Shown one piece after another: positions 1-9,334 of a stretch of 26,517 nucleotides of DNA. The first letter of the stretch is position 1; the number at the start of each line of letters is the position of its first letter. Source of the stretch: Tritrichomonas foetus. Lineage: Eukaryota; Parabasalia; Tritrichomonadida; Tritrichomonadidae. Both the position numbers and the translations under genes were made by a program. Location of the stretch: assembly GCA_001839685.1 (NCBI GenBank), contig MLAK01001126.1, forward strand, positions 122,795 through 149,311. The letters are read 5' to 3'. The notes beneath the pieces are model-generated. The model was given only the letters and a program-made list of their open reading frames with translations, was not told where the DNA came from and ran no database searches.

Positions 1-227
1 TGAATAATGAAATATTTTTGATGTTATTAAAATTATTCTTAAAATACATTTAATTTATTGTGAAATGTTATCAATCCGAAAATAAATATCATTTAATTGC
101 ACTCAATATAATTTGTATAATTAAAACACAGTATTCATTAGTTTCTTTATGACCCTCAATTATCTGTGCAATTTTCTCTCAATTTATTTTTTAAAAAAAT
201 ATCAACATTTTTATGTTTGATGTTGTT

Positions 228-233
228 TCACTT
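228..233 (+). promoter_or_regulatory. Candidate initiator (Inr) of the zinc transporter gene
   Basis: TCACTT lies about 30 bases before the ATG at 263. It fits the trichomonad initiator pattern TCA(+1)(C/T)(T/A), which would put the transcription start at the A at 230. A second, weaker match (TCATTA) follows at 233-238. The motif is short and could occur by chance in AT-rich DNA. Confidence 0.35.
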
Positions 234-262
234 CATTATTTTAAAAGAAGTTCGACTTACAT

Positions 263-1732
263 ATGAGCAAGAAAGCAAATGTTGACCAACAAAATCATGA
301 AAACTATATTCATGAGAAAAATGAACAATTAACTTATTTAATAAACCCAGAAAACTGTGAAGAATTTATGAAACATTTACAGAATGAACAAAATAATGGT
401 CATGATGATCATGGACATAATCACGATCATGATCACGATCATAATGGTGACAAGAAAAATAAGCATGATCATAATCATAAACATGAACATGAACATGATC
501 ATGATCATGATCATAGTCATGTTCCAAAATCAACATGGCGTTTAATTACAATGATTTGTTTAAATATAGTCTTTTTATTAGCAGAATTAATTACAGGATT
601 TATTACACATTCATTAGCACTTCAATCAGATGCATTTCATATGATTTCTGATGAAGCAAGTTTATGTATTGGTTTAGCAGCACATAAATTATCAAAACGA
701 CCACCAAATCAAAAGATGACGTTTGGATGGGCAAGAACAGAAGTTATTGGAGGTTTAGTTAATGCAGTATTTTTATTAGCAGTTTGTTTAATGTTATTTT
801 TTGATGCGATTGAACGTTTTGTTGATCCACCTGAAATTGAAAAAGGTTTATTATTTTTAATTGTTGGAGGATTAGGATTATTAGTTAATATTATTGGAAT
901 GTTTATATTTCATGATCATTCACATTCAGATAATATGCGAGGTGTTTTCTTACATGTTATGGGTGATTTCTTTGGTTCAATTGGTGTTATGATTTCAGCT
1001 TGTGTTATTAATTTTACAGAATGGAAATATCGAAATTATGTTGATCCAGCAATATCTTTATTAATTGTTTTAATATTAGTTCATGGTTCATGGGGATTAT
1101 TTAAAAAAACAGTTAAAATCGTTCTTGAACGTGTTCCAGAAAAGATTGATGTTGAAGAAATTACGAAACAATTATTAACAATTCCAAATTTAATCGCAAT
1201 TCATGAAGTTCATATTTGGGAATTATCACGTGATCAAATTATTGCTTTATTACATATTATTGTTGATTCAAAAGAAGATAATCAAAAAGTTTTAGAAAAA
1301 GTTCATAATTTAATGTTAACTCATAAAATTTATTCAACAACTGTTCAAATCGAATTTTCTTCTGATTTCCCTCCTCAATTCATTGATAATATAACCGAAT
1401 CTTGTTTTTATGCTTCTTCCGTTTGTAAAGATAAACGTGTTTTTATTTCAAAACCTGTTTATCAACATTCGATTGGTTGTCCTCATTTCGCGAATCCTAA
1501 TGATGATTCTCATAATCATAATCATGAACATGAACATGATCATCAACATGATCATCAACACAAACACAAACACAAACATGAACATGATCATGATCATGAA
1601 TCTAATTATATGAATGATGAAGATTCAACAACATCAACATCATCATCAACAACAACATCATCAAACAATCATAACAATGATCATGATCAAATAGATGACA
1701 ATATTCAAGATTCACAAACTGTCAATCTTTAA
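263..1732 (+). CDS. CDF/ZnT-family zinc transporter with His-rich N- and C-terminal tails
   Basis: A 489-residue cation diffusion facilitator, which by family exports Zn2+ (or a related metal) from the cytosol to vesicles or outside the cell in exchange for protons. The membrane core runs from about residue 93 to 285 and can be read as six hydrophobic segments. The two metal-site motifs are intact: HxxxD in TM2 (H126, D130 in SDAFHMISD) and HxxxD in TM5 (H231, D235 in HVMGDFFGS), the HDHD set of zinc-selective ZnTs. A CDF cytoplasmic domain follows (about 286-365, with HEVHIWELS). Unusually, the long His/Asp/Glu-rich tracts are at the N-terminus (46-86) and the C-terminus (416-446, then a Ser/Thr/Asn-rich tail to 489). 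The TM4-TM5 loop, where many ZnTs keep their His-rich segment, is short (HDHSHSDN, 217-224). The ATG at 263 is the first in frame. Family assignment is secure; the metal is inferred. Confidence 0.95.
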   Translation: MSKKANVDQQNHENYIHEKNEQLTYLINPENCEEFMKHLQNEQNNGHDDHGHNHDHDHDHNGDKKNKHDHNHKHEHEHDHDHDHSHVPKSTWRLITMICLNIVFLLAELITGFITHSLALQSDAFHMISDEASLCIGLAAHKLSKRPPNQKMTFGWARTEVIGGLVNAVFLLAVCLMLFFDAIERFVDPPEIEKGLLFLIVGGLGLLVNIIGMFIFHDHSHSDNMRGVFLHVMGDFFGSIGVMISACVINFTEWKYRNYVDPAISLLIVLILVHGSWGLFKKTVKIVLERVPEKIDVEEITKQLLTIPNLIAIHEVHIWELSRDQIIALLHIIVDSKEDNQKVLEKVHNLMLTHKIYSTTVQIEFSSDFPPQFIDNITESCFYASSVCKDKRVFISKPVYQHSIGCPHFANPNDDSHNHNHEHEHDHQHDHQHKHKHKHEHDHDHESNYMNDEDSTTSTSSSTTTSSNNHNNDHDQIDDNIQDSQTVNL

Positions 1733-1782
1733 TTCTTTTGTCTAATCATTTTATTTATTACCCATTCTTTTTAAACAAATAG

Positions 1783-1861
1783 ATACAGACATACATACAT
1801 ACATACAGACAGACAGACAAAGAGAGAGAATGGAAAAAAAAAAAAAAAAAAAAAAAAAAAA
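1783..1861 (+). repeat. Tetranucleotide microsatellite followed by a poly-A tract
   Basis: ATAC/AGAC tetranucleotide repeats (about 1783-1819) run into a short GA repeat and then 28 consecutive A bases (1834-1861). The spacer 1733-2050 holds nothing else that I recognise. Confidence 0.9.
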
Positions 1862-2050
1862 GAAACTCCATTTATTTTGATTTGATATAAACATTTATTT
1901 TCCATCTAATTCTTCATTTCTTTCCTCTTCTTCTTTCTTTCTTTTCTCATGAGAAAAGCTTTTTGATGGTGAAAATCTATGTGACACAATTTTTTATCAA
2001 CAAATTCTCAGATTCTCTGGCTAAATAACAACAGAAAAAGTTGTTATTTA

Positions 2051-2344
2051 ATGAGTTCTGAGGAAATTGAACTTACCCTGTGTAGTGATTCTCTCCCAAA
2101 AGCTTTTGTAAGTCTCTCTACACTCAACACTAATCTCCCACGAAAAATGTGGGTCTTTTTTGTTGCAAACACGCAAGGGGAGCCAAATGATTCATTTTCC
2201 GAAATATGGATTTACCAATCCCGTGAGAGCTATGAATCTAATGATCAGCATGTTGTTCTCCAAGATCTCAACCAAGGACTTGTTGTAAATGGCGTCAAAT
2301 CTGGAAACTTACTTCTTTTTAAAACCAGAAATGAAGCAGCCTAA
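2051..2344 (+). CDS. Small uncharacterised protein (97 residues)
   Basis: An ATG-started ORF of 97 residues that I do not recognise. The composition looks protein-like rather than random: mixed polar and hydrophobic stretches (RKMWVFFVANTQ; SEIWIYQSRES; QHVVLQDLNQGLVVNGVKSG; NLLLFKTRN) alternate as in a small beta-rich cytosolic domain. There is no signal peptide and no membrane segment. Its GC content is higher than that of the flanking spacers, which supports coding. It ends 592 bases before the convergent SNARE gene. The function is unknown; a chance ORF is possible but less likely. Confidence 0.6.
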   Translation: MSSEEIELTLCSDSLPKAFVSLSTLNTNLPRKMWVFFVANTQGEPNDSFSEIWIYQSRESYESNDQHVVLQDLNQGLVVNGVKSGNLLLFKTRNEAA

Positions 2345-2935
2345 TTTTTTTCCAGTTTTTTTCTTTTTTTGACAAATTTGATCAATACAAATTCATAGAT
2401 AATCTTTATTAAATATAATTAATTTCTTATTATTCGATGTAGAATGTGAATATTATATTTTCATCAAAATTAAACAATTGCTTATTGATTTCCTTCTCAA
2501 GATAAAATAAAAATAAGCTTTTGATTATTGTGAGAATTCAAATAATGATATCAGCAGATTGTAAAGCATTGTTTTCTTTCTAATTAGAATAAATGTAAAT
2601 AAAAAAGCATCAAGTCAAACACATCTTCAATTTACACCTAGATTTATGTGGAACAAAAGAAGTGTGTAAGCAAACTTTCACCAAAGGATCGCTTCCAAAT
2701 TTTAATATTGTAAATCTAACGGATCTGAAGAAAATGATCAAAATTGGAGCTCTTCATGTATAAAATGTAGCAAAACATTAGAAATACTATGAAGTATATT
2801 GGCAGAAATCATTACTAGTTTGTGGAAGATTTATCTATTGATTTTTTATTCAAAAAGTAATCGAAAAATAATGCGTTTTTATAATGTTTAATATAGTTAA
2901 TAATTATTTCTCTCTCTTTTAATTTTTTTTAGAGT
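2345..2935. other. Spacer without a recognised gene
   Basis: AT-rich DNA between the convergent 97-residue ORF and the SNARE gene. I see no ORF, RNA gene or repeat beyond short A/T runs. It should hold the 3' ends of both transcripts. Confidence 0.6.
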
Positions 2936-3580
2936 TTAAATGCATTTTTGAAGTCTGTACCCACCGCAGAAAGACGAAAGTATGATATACAATACAATTA
3001 TTGCAAAAAGAATATATATTGCCCAAGATTTGATGTATCCCCATCGCATTCGTCTTTTCAGATTTGTTGCTTGGCTTCTGAATTCTTCTGAAGCAGAAAC
3101 CATGTCTTCACTTTTTGCGCTGATTGCCTGAAGGTCGCCACCTCGAATTAAAGCCTTGGAAACAGATTGATTTAATATCGCTTCAGTTTCATCCAATCTT
3201 CGGTGGACTTCGGCGGTTTTATTTGCTGGCTTTCTGAATTCCTCGAAGAGGCTGGAAAAGTTCTGGGCCAAAACGCTGTCGAGGGAATGGGGATTGGCAT
3301 TTATCGAAATTTGGCCATACGTTGCGGCCCATCGGCGAGAAAGAGTATCGAGAAAAGTTAAATGACGTTGTTTATCAGCGCTTTGTGGACCAACACAGAC
3401 ATATGTAAGGCCTGGTGTTGACATATATGTGAAAAGTTTGCCTGATGTGATTTTCTGTTCGGTTTTGGAACTAACTGGAAGAAGCTTGATGACATCCTTT
3501 TCGGATACAGCTGATTGGTCGCCGAGTGAAGCAATGATTACTTTTGCTCGAAGAACAGCACAAAATACTATTTCGCTCAT
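2936..3580 (-). CDS. R-SNARE of the longin (VAMP7-like) type
   Basis: A 214-residue tail-anchored vesicle SNARE that should pair with Q-SNAREs in membrane fusion. The order is an N-terminal longin domain (about 1-115, starting MSEIVFCAVLRAKVIIASLG), an R-SNARE motif (about 123-178) with regular heptads and the zero-layer arginine at R146 (KALIRGGDLQAI), a basic juxtamembrane stretch (KRRMRW, 175-180), one membrane segment (about 184-203) and an 11-residue tail. Length and layout match VAMP7/VAMP71-type proteins. The ATG is the first in frame and gives a complete longin start. The exact compartment cannot be read from the sequence. Base composition is richer in GC than the surroundings, as expected of a conserved coding gene. 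Confidence 0.9.
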   Translation of the reverse strand: MSEIVFCAVLRAKVIIASLGDQSAVSEKDVIKLLPVSSKTEQKITSGKLFTYMSTPGLTYVCVGPQSADKQRHLTFLDTLSRRWAATYGQISINANPHSLDSVLAQNFSSLFEEFRKPANKTAEVHRRLDETEAILNQSVSKALIRGGDLQAISAKSEDMVSASEEFRSQATNLKRRMRWGYIKSWAIYILFAIIVLYIILSSFCGGYRLQKCI

Positions 3581-3957
3581 TGGACAACGATTAAAATTAT
3601 TTCAAAAAGTTGAATAAACTATTGAAAAAAATATGAATAGCTTTTTCTGTTAACGAAAAATACTCGAAAAAGTGCGCATAAGGTTTCTGAGGTGATGTTT
3701 AGGGAAATCAAAAGAATGTAATTTAAGTTTCATTTCTAAACTAGTTAATTCAATATCTGTTTTATATAATGGCTATAATAAGCATACAATTTGAGGAAAA
3801 AAAAAAAAATATGGAAAAGTATTGAATTGCCTTTTTATAACAAAAAAAAAGTTGATACCAAATAATTCATGTCTTAAGTTAATACGCAACATGCACTTTT
3901 CGCTTCAGCCTTCTCTTTCACAAATTTCGGATTGAAAATCATTGAAGCTCAACCGAT

Positions 3958-4346
3958 TCATGATTCATTTAGTGCGATAATTTCTTGGTCTATTGCAGAA
4001 AGTGGTGCGGAAGAAGCACTTTCAGCAAATTCCTGGCTGAGAGATGGATTATTTCTTCCTTTTTCATTTTGATTGAGATGGTGATGCTTTTGTCCCTTTA
4101 TATGGCTTGTTGAATATTCTTCATCAATTTGGTGAACGTCAAGTTCACTACTTTCCTTCTGTTCTACTTCTGGCTGTTTATGGAAAAACTTTAAACGGTC
4201 TCGATTGAATTTTTCAGAGTTTTTCTGAAGAAGATTGGTACAAATTGATAAGAGGGCAAATATAAATATATTCAAAAACGATATTTTTTCTTAATGAAGA
4301 TCAAGAAAAAATGACAACTAAACCATTTTTTATTTTTGATACTCAT
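3958..4346 (-). pseudogene. Possible frameshifted or ATG-less small gene with a hydrophobic start
   Basis: On the minus strand an open frame runs from 4290 to the TGA at 3958-3960 and contains no ATG, so it cannot start by itself in the usual way. A separate frame opens with ATG at 4344-4346 and runs 24 codons to a TGA at 4272-4274, overlapping the first. The two meet at a run of five A bases (plus strand 4274-4278); one extra base in that run would make them continuous. The combined N-terminus is hydrophobic and basic, as in a signal peptide or anchor. The remainder is polar, rich in Glu, Ser and Gln, with HHH and no known domain. It may be a decayed gene, a homopolymer sequencing error, or chance. 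I do not recognise a family. Confidence 0.3.
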
Positions 4347-7222
4347 AACTCTTTTTAATCTGCTACATTCTCTGTGGTTATTTTCTTGAATTAACCTTTG
4401 ATTTTTGGGTCATTTCGCATATTGGGATTTCAATCTGATGATTACAAAAGTTAAAAGAAATCAACAATTTATATTTATTTAAACGAATTTTTATATAAAA
4501 AGTAGAAAAAATTGGTTTACAAGATAAATATCGACTCCCAACAAAAAACCATTTTTATATAAAATCGCTTATTAATGTAAGTTCAAGCTAATATCTGTGT
4601 AAACTGATGAAAGAAGCAAGTGTTTCTTAATGACAGTAAGAAAAGAATAGTAACTTATCAATATCACAAAGAAAGAGATAAAAAATAAAGTTTGTTACTC
4701 CTTTCTAAAAACGGTCCTTTTTTCAATTATCCTGCATAATGGTGAAACATAAATCAATCCATTTCATGAAATCGTCGAACAAAACTATCATCCAGAAAAA
4801 GAAAGATGATTTCTGAAGAAAATAAGGTTGAACTGAAATAGAAAGAAATCGATAAAATAGAAAAATATAGATACGAGTTAAATTGATTTATTTCCACAAA
4901 AAAGAACAGATTTCCAATCCAGAATGTCAGATTGATACTTGGTTGTTCATTTTAATAAAAGCTTGAAATCAATTCTGAGTCGTTTACCGAATTGAATATT
5001 TTTGTCTGAGTAGATAAAAGAATTTGATAGGGAGGCACAGAAATATAATTTTGATCCAAAGAAAAACAAAGTTCTTTTCAAATGTTTGTCTCCAAAAAAT
5101 TTAACTAATTGTGATAAACAATAGAAGATATGGTTGTGAATTATAATTATGGTTTAATTAACCTAATACTTTTCTCTTTAACTCAATGCAAAATCATGTT
5201 TTCATTCTCAAGCTTAAATTCATTCTAGTATAATTATATGGTCAGGAAAAAAACTCCAAACTTTTATGGTTCTTTTTCAAAGAAAACAATTTTCCATTTG
5301 CAAGAAGTGTGAAATTTCATTAAAAATGCTTTTCTGCATTAATTAACAGCAAAGGAAGAAGTTTGATCTTTGATGTGATGGCGAAATCTGTCAAACAAAA
5401 GCTAAATTAAAGGTCAATTTGTTTCAATGTCAATAGAAAAAAATGATAATAGCTTCATGAAAGAAAAAAAAACTAAGTCAAGTGTGCGGATAGTCTAAGA
5501 TAAGTATTAAAAAGGAGAAAGAAAACCTCAAAGGTGCATTTCGGTTAATTTCTTGGTATCTTTATGAAATGGTAAGATTTGATTTGGTTTAATCAAAAAG
5601 AAATGCATTGAAAACCTCAAAAACTATTCAAATAATTTCAAGATTTTCCTAAAATTCAATTTTGTTATTGAATTTTTATGATAATTTCAATGAGCATTGA
5701 TAAAGATTGAATGGGTTTGGGAAAACATGTTGGTTAGAATTTTTTGAATGTTTAAACTTTTTGAATGATAAACACAATTAAGAGAATAATACTCATGATT
5801 AGAGAAATTGATTCATTAAAATTAGTTCAGTATCATCAAAAAAGTGTATTTAATAAATTTTGAAAAGTTCGTTAGTGATGTAAATTTGTATCAAAAAAAG
5901 AATTCTCGAAAAGTAGAGTTAGAATAGTATATAGAGTAAAGAAAAATGTATACAAATATATTAACGAAATGGTAGGTTTTGACTGCAGAAAATAAAAGAT
6001 CAAGGCATAATCACAAAATGAATTGAAAGACAGTGACCAAAAAATCAAAATAGTTTTTGAATAATTTCAAAATTAAGTAGATGCATAAAACGTATTCACA
6101 AAAATTGTGAAGTTGAAAATTTATTTGCTTGAACAAAAAGTATATTCAATGAAAATATTTCTGAACTTTTACATTTCATTTGATTTAATTTAATTTAAAA
6201 GTTTTTTCTATGCTTATTACAATATTGTCCATAATTTTTGAAAAGGCCATCAAATATTTCAGAGAAATTGGGAAATTTATGGAAAATAATTCAAAATCAT
6301 CATAAAAGCTCGAATGATTTTGAATAAGGTTTCAATTTAAAATAATTCTTTGATTTCTGATGTAAATTAAACGATTAGAATTTATGTTTGGTGAGTAATG
6401 AAAATCTTAAGATAGGAAGAATACGAATATTAAAAAAAGAACGTCATCTCAGAAAAAAATTCACAATTAACCCATATTTTTTCTTTTTGGAATCCAAAAG
6501 TATTGAATGTAGAATAGGACTTTAATTCGATTCTATTCATTGATTTATAAATATGAGTCATTTAATAAGAAATTTTTTTTCTTTTATAAAATTCGTGAAC
6601 ATTTCTATGTCCCATTTTTAATTCTTGATTATTCGAAGAAAAGAAAAGGGTGTACATTGTTTTGGATAAATTTAGTCATTCATTCAAAGTGCTTTGAAAA
6701 AGATTGGTAATAAATAATGAAAATAATTCACAAAATAATCCAATTGGAAATTTTGAACGAATTTCTGAACTCAATTTTGAAAATATAAGAGAACTTATTG
6801 AGAAGTGAATTCTGAAGTTAAATACTTGGTTATATACAAATTGGAGTGAACTGAATTATTAATTGAATATTCTACATTTGGTCTAAAATTTTCAATAGGA
6901 TTCTTGATAAAATTTGAAAGGTCATTCATTATTTGTTTGAAAATCAATTAAAAATGACTTGAAATGAATTGTGAATGCATTAATTTTATAACGCAAATTG
7001 AATGTTCAAAAGAAAATGAAATTAATTTGATTCATTCTTCAATCATTTTTGAGAAAAATCACTCAAAAAGTTTGTTCAATTGTAAGTTTGATAGAGATGG
7101 CTTCTTAAAAAGATCAACGTAATTGTGTGAAATCGATTAGAAATCGAACTTTTTCAAGTAAATCTGACTTCAGAGTTGTAAGAAGTTTAAAAGAAGCGAG
7201 AAAAAAAATAGCCTTTTTTTTG
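4347..7222. other. 2.9-kb stretch without a recognised gene, G-skewed on the plus strand
   Basis: I find no credible ORF, RNA gene, repeat array or transposon ends here. The DNA is AT-rich with many TTGAAT/TTTGAA-like words. By hand count in twelve 60-base lines (starting 4801, 5101, 5221, 5461, 5641, 5701, 6001, 6241, 6481, 6661, 6841 and 6961) there are 121 G against 59 C. Neighbouring genes and the one other spacer line I sampled (22141) lack this bias. An in-frame GTG-started extension of the Myb ORF (7127-7222) lies at its right end, but I do not count it as coding. Confidence 0.55.
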
Positions 7223-7903
7223 ATGAGTACTTCAAAGAAACCACAATCAAGAAAAGGACATCATTCCATGAAACATAAATTCTCCAAAGTAGAAGATGAT
7301 TTGATATTAAAAATGGTAGAAGAAAATGGGATTCACTATTGGCCCAAGATTGCGAAAAAATTGGGTAATCGCACAGCTAGGCAATGTCGTGAAAGATGGA
7401 AGCATTATTTAAAACCTGGAATTGACAGTAGTCCTTGGACTACGGAAGAAGATCAAATACTAATAGAATTATATAATGAGTTCGGACCAAAGTGGAGTAT
7501 CTTACGAGGCCACTTACCTGGCCGTACTGATGTAAACATCAAAAATCGATGGTCTTTGATTTCTCGTAAAGCTAATAAGCCACCAAAAAGTCATAAAAAA
7601 ACGAAAACATCAAAACCAAAAAACATCAAAAATAACCGTCAAGACGATAGAAAAGTTTCGAGTAAAACGAATAAAAAGAAAGCCAATATTGAAAGCTCTG
7701 ACAGCACAAACGATAGTGCTAATGACAGTAATGATGAATCGTCACAAAAAGCTGTGTTTTCCGGGAACTTTGTTGATTATTCGGATTTCCAATACGATTT
7801 TGATGAAATACTGAAAGAGATGGAGATAAACTTCGCTTCATATGATTCGGCTGGAGCATTGTACTACCAGGACTCATATGGATCTGATCAATCGAATAAG
7901 TAA
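7223..7903 (+). CDS. Two-repeat Myb DNA-binding protein
   Basis: A 226-residue nuclear transcription factor of the trichomonad Myb type. Repeat 1 spans about 17-63 with F20, W40 and W59 as its aromatic triad (first Trp replaced by Phe). Repeat 2 spans about 68-116 with W72, W91 and W110. The recognition helices read RTARQCRERWKHYL and RTDVNIKNRWSLIS, close to those of animal and plant Myb. A Lys-rich stretch (117-153), probably a nuclear localisation signal, and an acidic Ser/Asn/Asp tail (157-215) that could activate transcription follow. I start at the ATG at 7223. The frame stays open upstream to a GTG at 7127, but that has no ATG and encodes low-complexity sequence. In Trichomonas, Myb proteins of this layout bind promoters, including initiator-like sites; the target here is unknown. 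Confidence 0.92.
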   Translation: MSTSKKPQSRKGHHSMKHKFSKVEDDLILKMVEENGIHYWPKIAKKLGNRTARQCRERWKHYLKPGIDSSPWTTEEDQILIELYNEFGPKWSILRGHLPGRTDVNIKNRWSLISRKANKPPKSHKKTKTSKPKNIKNNRQDDRKVSSKTNKKKANIESSDSTNDSANDSNDESSQKAVFSGNFVDYSDFQYDFDEILKEMEINFASYDSAGALYYQDSYGSDQSNK

Positions 7904-8819
7904 ATGAACAAATCGCCAATGAACAAAAATATTATTGTTTTTTCAATCTATTTGAATTTTTTCTAAACGAGTCAAAGATATATTTTCGAGACATAGAATT
8001 TGAATATGCTTGTTTGAAATTCATGATATAATCTATTCATTTTTGGATTATTTTTAATTGTTTTTCTTAGGTTTATATGTTTTTTCTGGAGACATTGAAT
8101 AATTTGAGTTAATTTCTGAAAATCTTTAAATTGAATACTTTCAGTCCACTCCCTTCTATCAAAAATGAAGTTTTTTACTATGAAAAGTAGTTTGAATGAA
8201 TTACAAAAATATGACGATATCTAAGTGCCTTCCTATAAAAGAAGTATTATTCAAGATAATGAACATATAGTCATTGTTTGGCCAATAGAATTTGTGAAAG
8301 ACTTCAATCACTAACAAATGAATTGATAGAAAGTTACTTTTGATGCAGACTTTTGTGAACCCCAATATTTATAAATCTTTTGAAAAAAATCAGCGTTCTT
8401 CCAATCAAAACTGAGAAAGATTTCATGTTTGAGACAGAATATCACCTATGAATTTCGAAGGTGACAGTCGCCTAGACATCTCTATTTAGGTTCTTGATAC
8501 GACATGATGATAACCTGAATCAAATCTGTAACTTATACTATTTTAAAAAATAACGTCATCATAGAGTAGAATTTTTTTAGATCGTACAGGTTAGTAACAT
8601 GTATTTGATTCATTTTTTTACAAAAAAAATTTTTATCATCCCTAATTTTTTTTTTTTTTTTTAGGACAGATAACGAAAAATGCTTTTTTTTCACATTGTG
8701 AATAGAATTCAATATTGAAAAAATTATTTTCACTCTGATATGGATAGTCATTAATTTGATATATGGAGGCATTTATAGCCTCACAAAATCATTTTGAACT
8801 GACCTAAATATCGTTGACC

Positions 8820-8822
<3 letters not shown>

Positions 8823-8853
<31 letters not shown>
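8823..8853 (+). repeat. Poly-T tract of 31 bases
   Basis: An uninterrupted run of T ends exactly where the left inverted repeat AGCTCTATA begins. It could be a slippage tract or the tail of an inserted sequence. Assembly length is uncertain for such runs. Confidence 0.85.
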
Positions 8854-8855
<2 letters not shown>

Positions 8856-9199
8856 CTCTATAATATATCGACATGAGCAATGGAAGTAATTAATGTGCGA
8901 CAAAAATGGAATGAGCTGTATCAACCAGCATCATGAATGATAATAATGGATTGAATAAAAAAAAAGAAAAGAAAAAGAAAAAAGTTGATCAGACCGCAAT
9001 CGAACCATCAATTTTCTTAAGTGTGAGATCACATCAATTTTCTTTCTTTATTCTCATTGTTATCAACCAGGGTGTTTTTTTAAAACATATGTTTTTATTG
9101 CCCTTAGTTTGGTATAGATTGATTAGAAAGAAATTCCTATTGTTTTCATTTCAAATTCTACTTTAGCATAGGATGTTAATGTGTATATATAGAGCTAAA
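8850..9199. mobile_element. Possible small inverted-repeat (MITE-like) element
   Basis: TTTTAGCTCTATA at 8850-8862 is matched by its exact reverse complement at 9187-9199, giving a 13-bp inverted repeat around 350 bp. Four of those bases belong to the poly-T run, so the informative match is 9-10 bases. I see no clear target-site duplication and no coding capacity worth naming. This may be chance. Confidence 0.25.
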
Positions 9200-9260
9200 A
9201 CAACAATGCTTCAAACTTCTAAAGATCTATATTCCATCGCTTTGAGTTGAAAATTTTACG

Positions 9261-9303
9261 TATCGTCAATTACGATATCGTATTGGCCTCATGATATCGT
9301 CAA
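9261..9303 (+). promoter_or_regulatory. Palindrome between two direct repeats upstream of the BEACH gene
   Basis: TATCGTCAA occurs at 9261-9269 and again at 9295-9303. Between them is the perfect 12-bp palindrome TACGATATCGTA (9271-9282); GATATCGT recurs at 9293-9300. The cluster ends 31 bases before the ATG at 9335, where a promoter or 5' leader would sit. A protein-binding role is inference. Confidence 0.3.
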
Positions 9304-9334
9304 GGTCAAATATGATTTTGTAAAATCTGTCAAA

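Larger units (their letters stand above)
7904..9334. other. 1.4-kb spacer with poly-T tracts and no recognised gene
   Basis: AT-rich DNA between the Myb and BEACH genes. It holds two T runs (near 8646-8662 and 8823-8853), a possible inverted-repeat element (8850-9199), and a palindrome cluster just before the BEACH start. Two short ORFs (8533-8772 minus, 8933-9166 plus) are Lys/Phe-rich and look like chance. Confidence 0.55.

Noticed and set aside
1410..1613. Met/Ile/Asn-rich ORF inside the zinc transporter gene
   Set aside because: A shadow frame of the CATGAT histidine repeat.
7127..7222. Upstream extension of the Myb frame
   Set aside because: It would need a GTG start, and there is no ATG before 7223; nuclear genes of this kind start at ATG.
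8533..8772. 79-residue minus-strand ORF
   Set aside because: It reads through poly-T and A/T runs, giving KKKKK stretches; likely chance.
8978..9020. tRNA-like T-loop sequence (GGTTCGA on the minus strand)
   Set aside because: No acceptor stem, anticodon arm or D arm could be paired around it.
8933..9166. 77-residue ORF starting MNDNNGLNKKK
   Set aside because: Low-complexity Lys and Phe/Leu composition, no family features, lies within the possible inverted-repeat element; likely chance.
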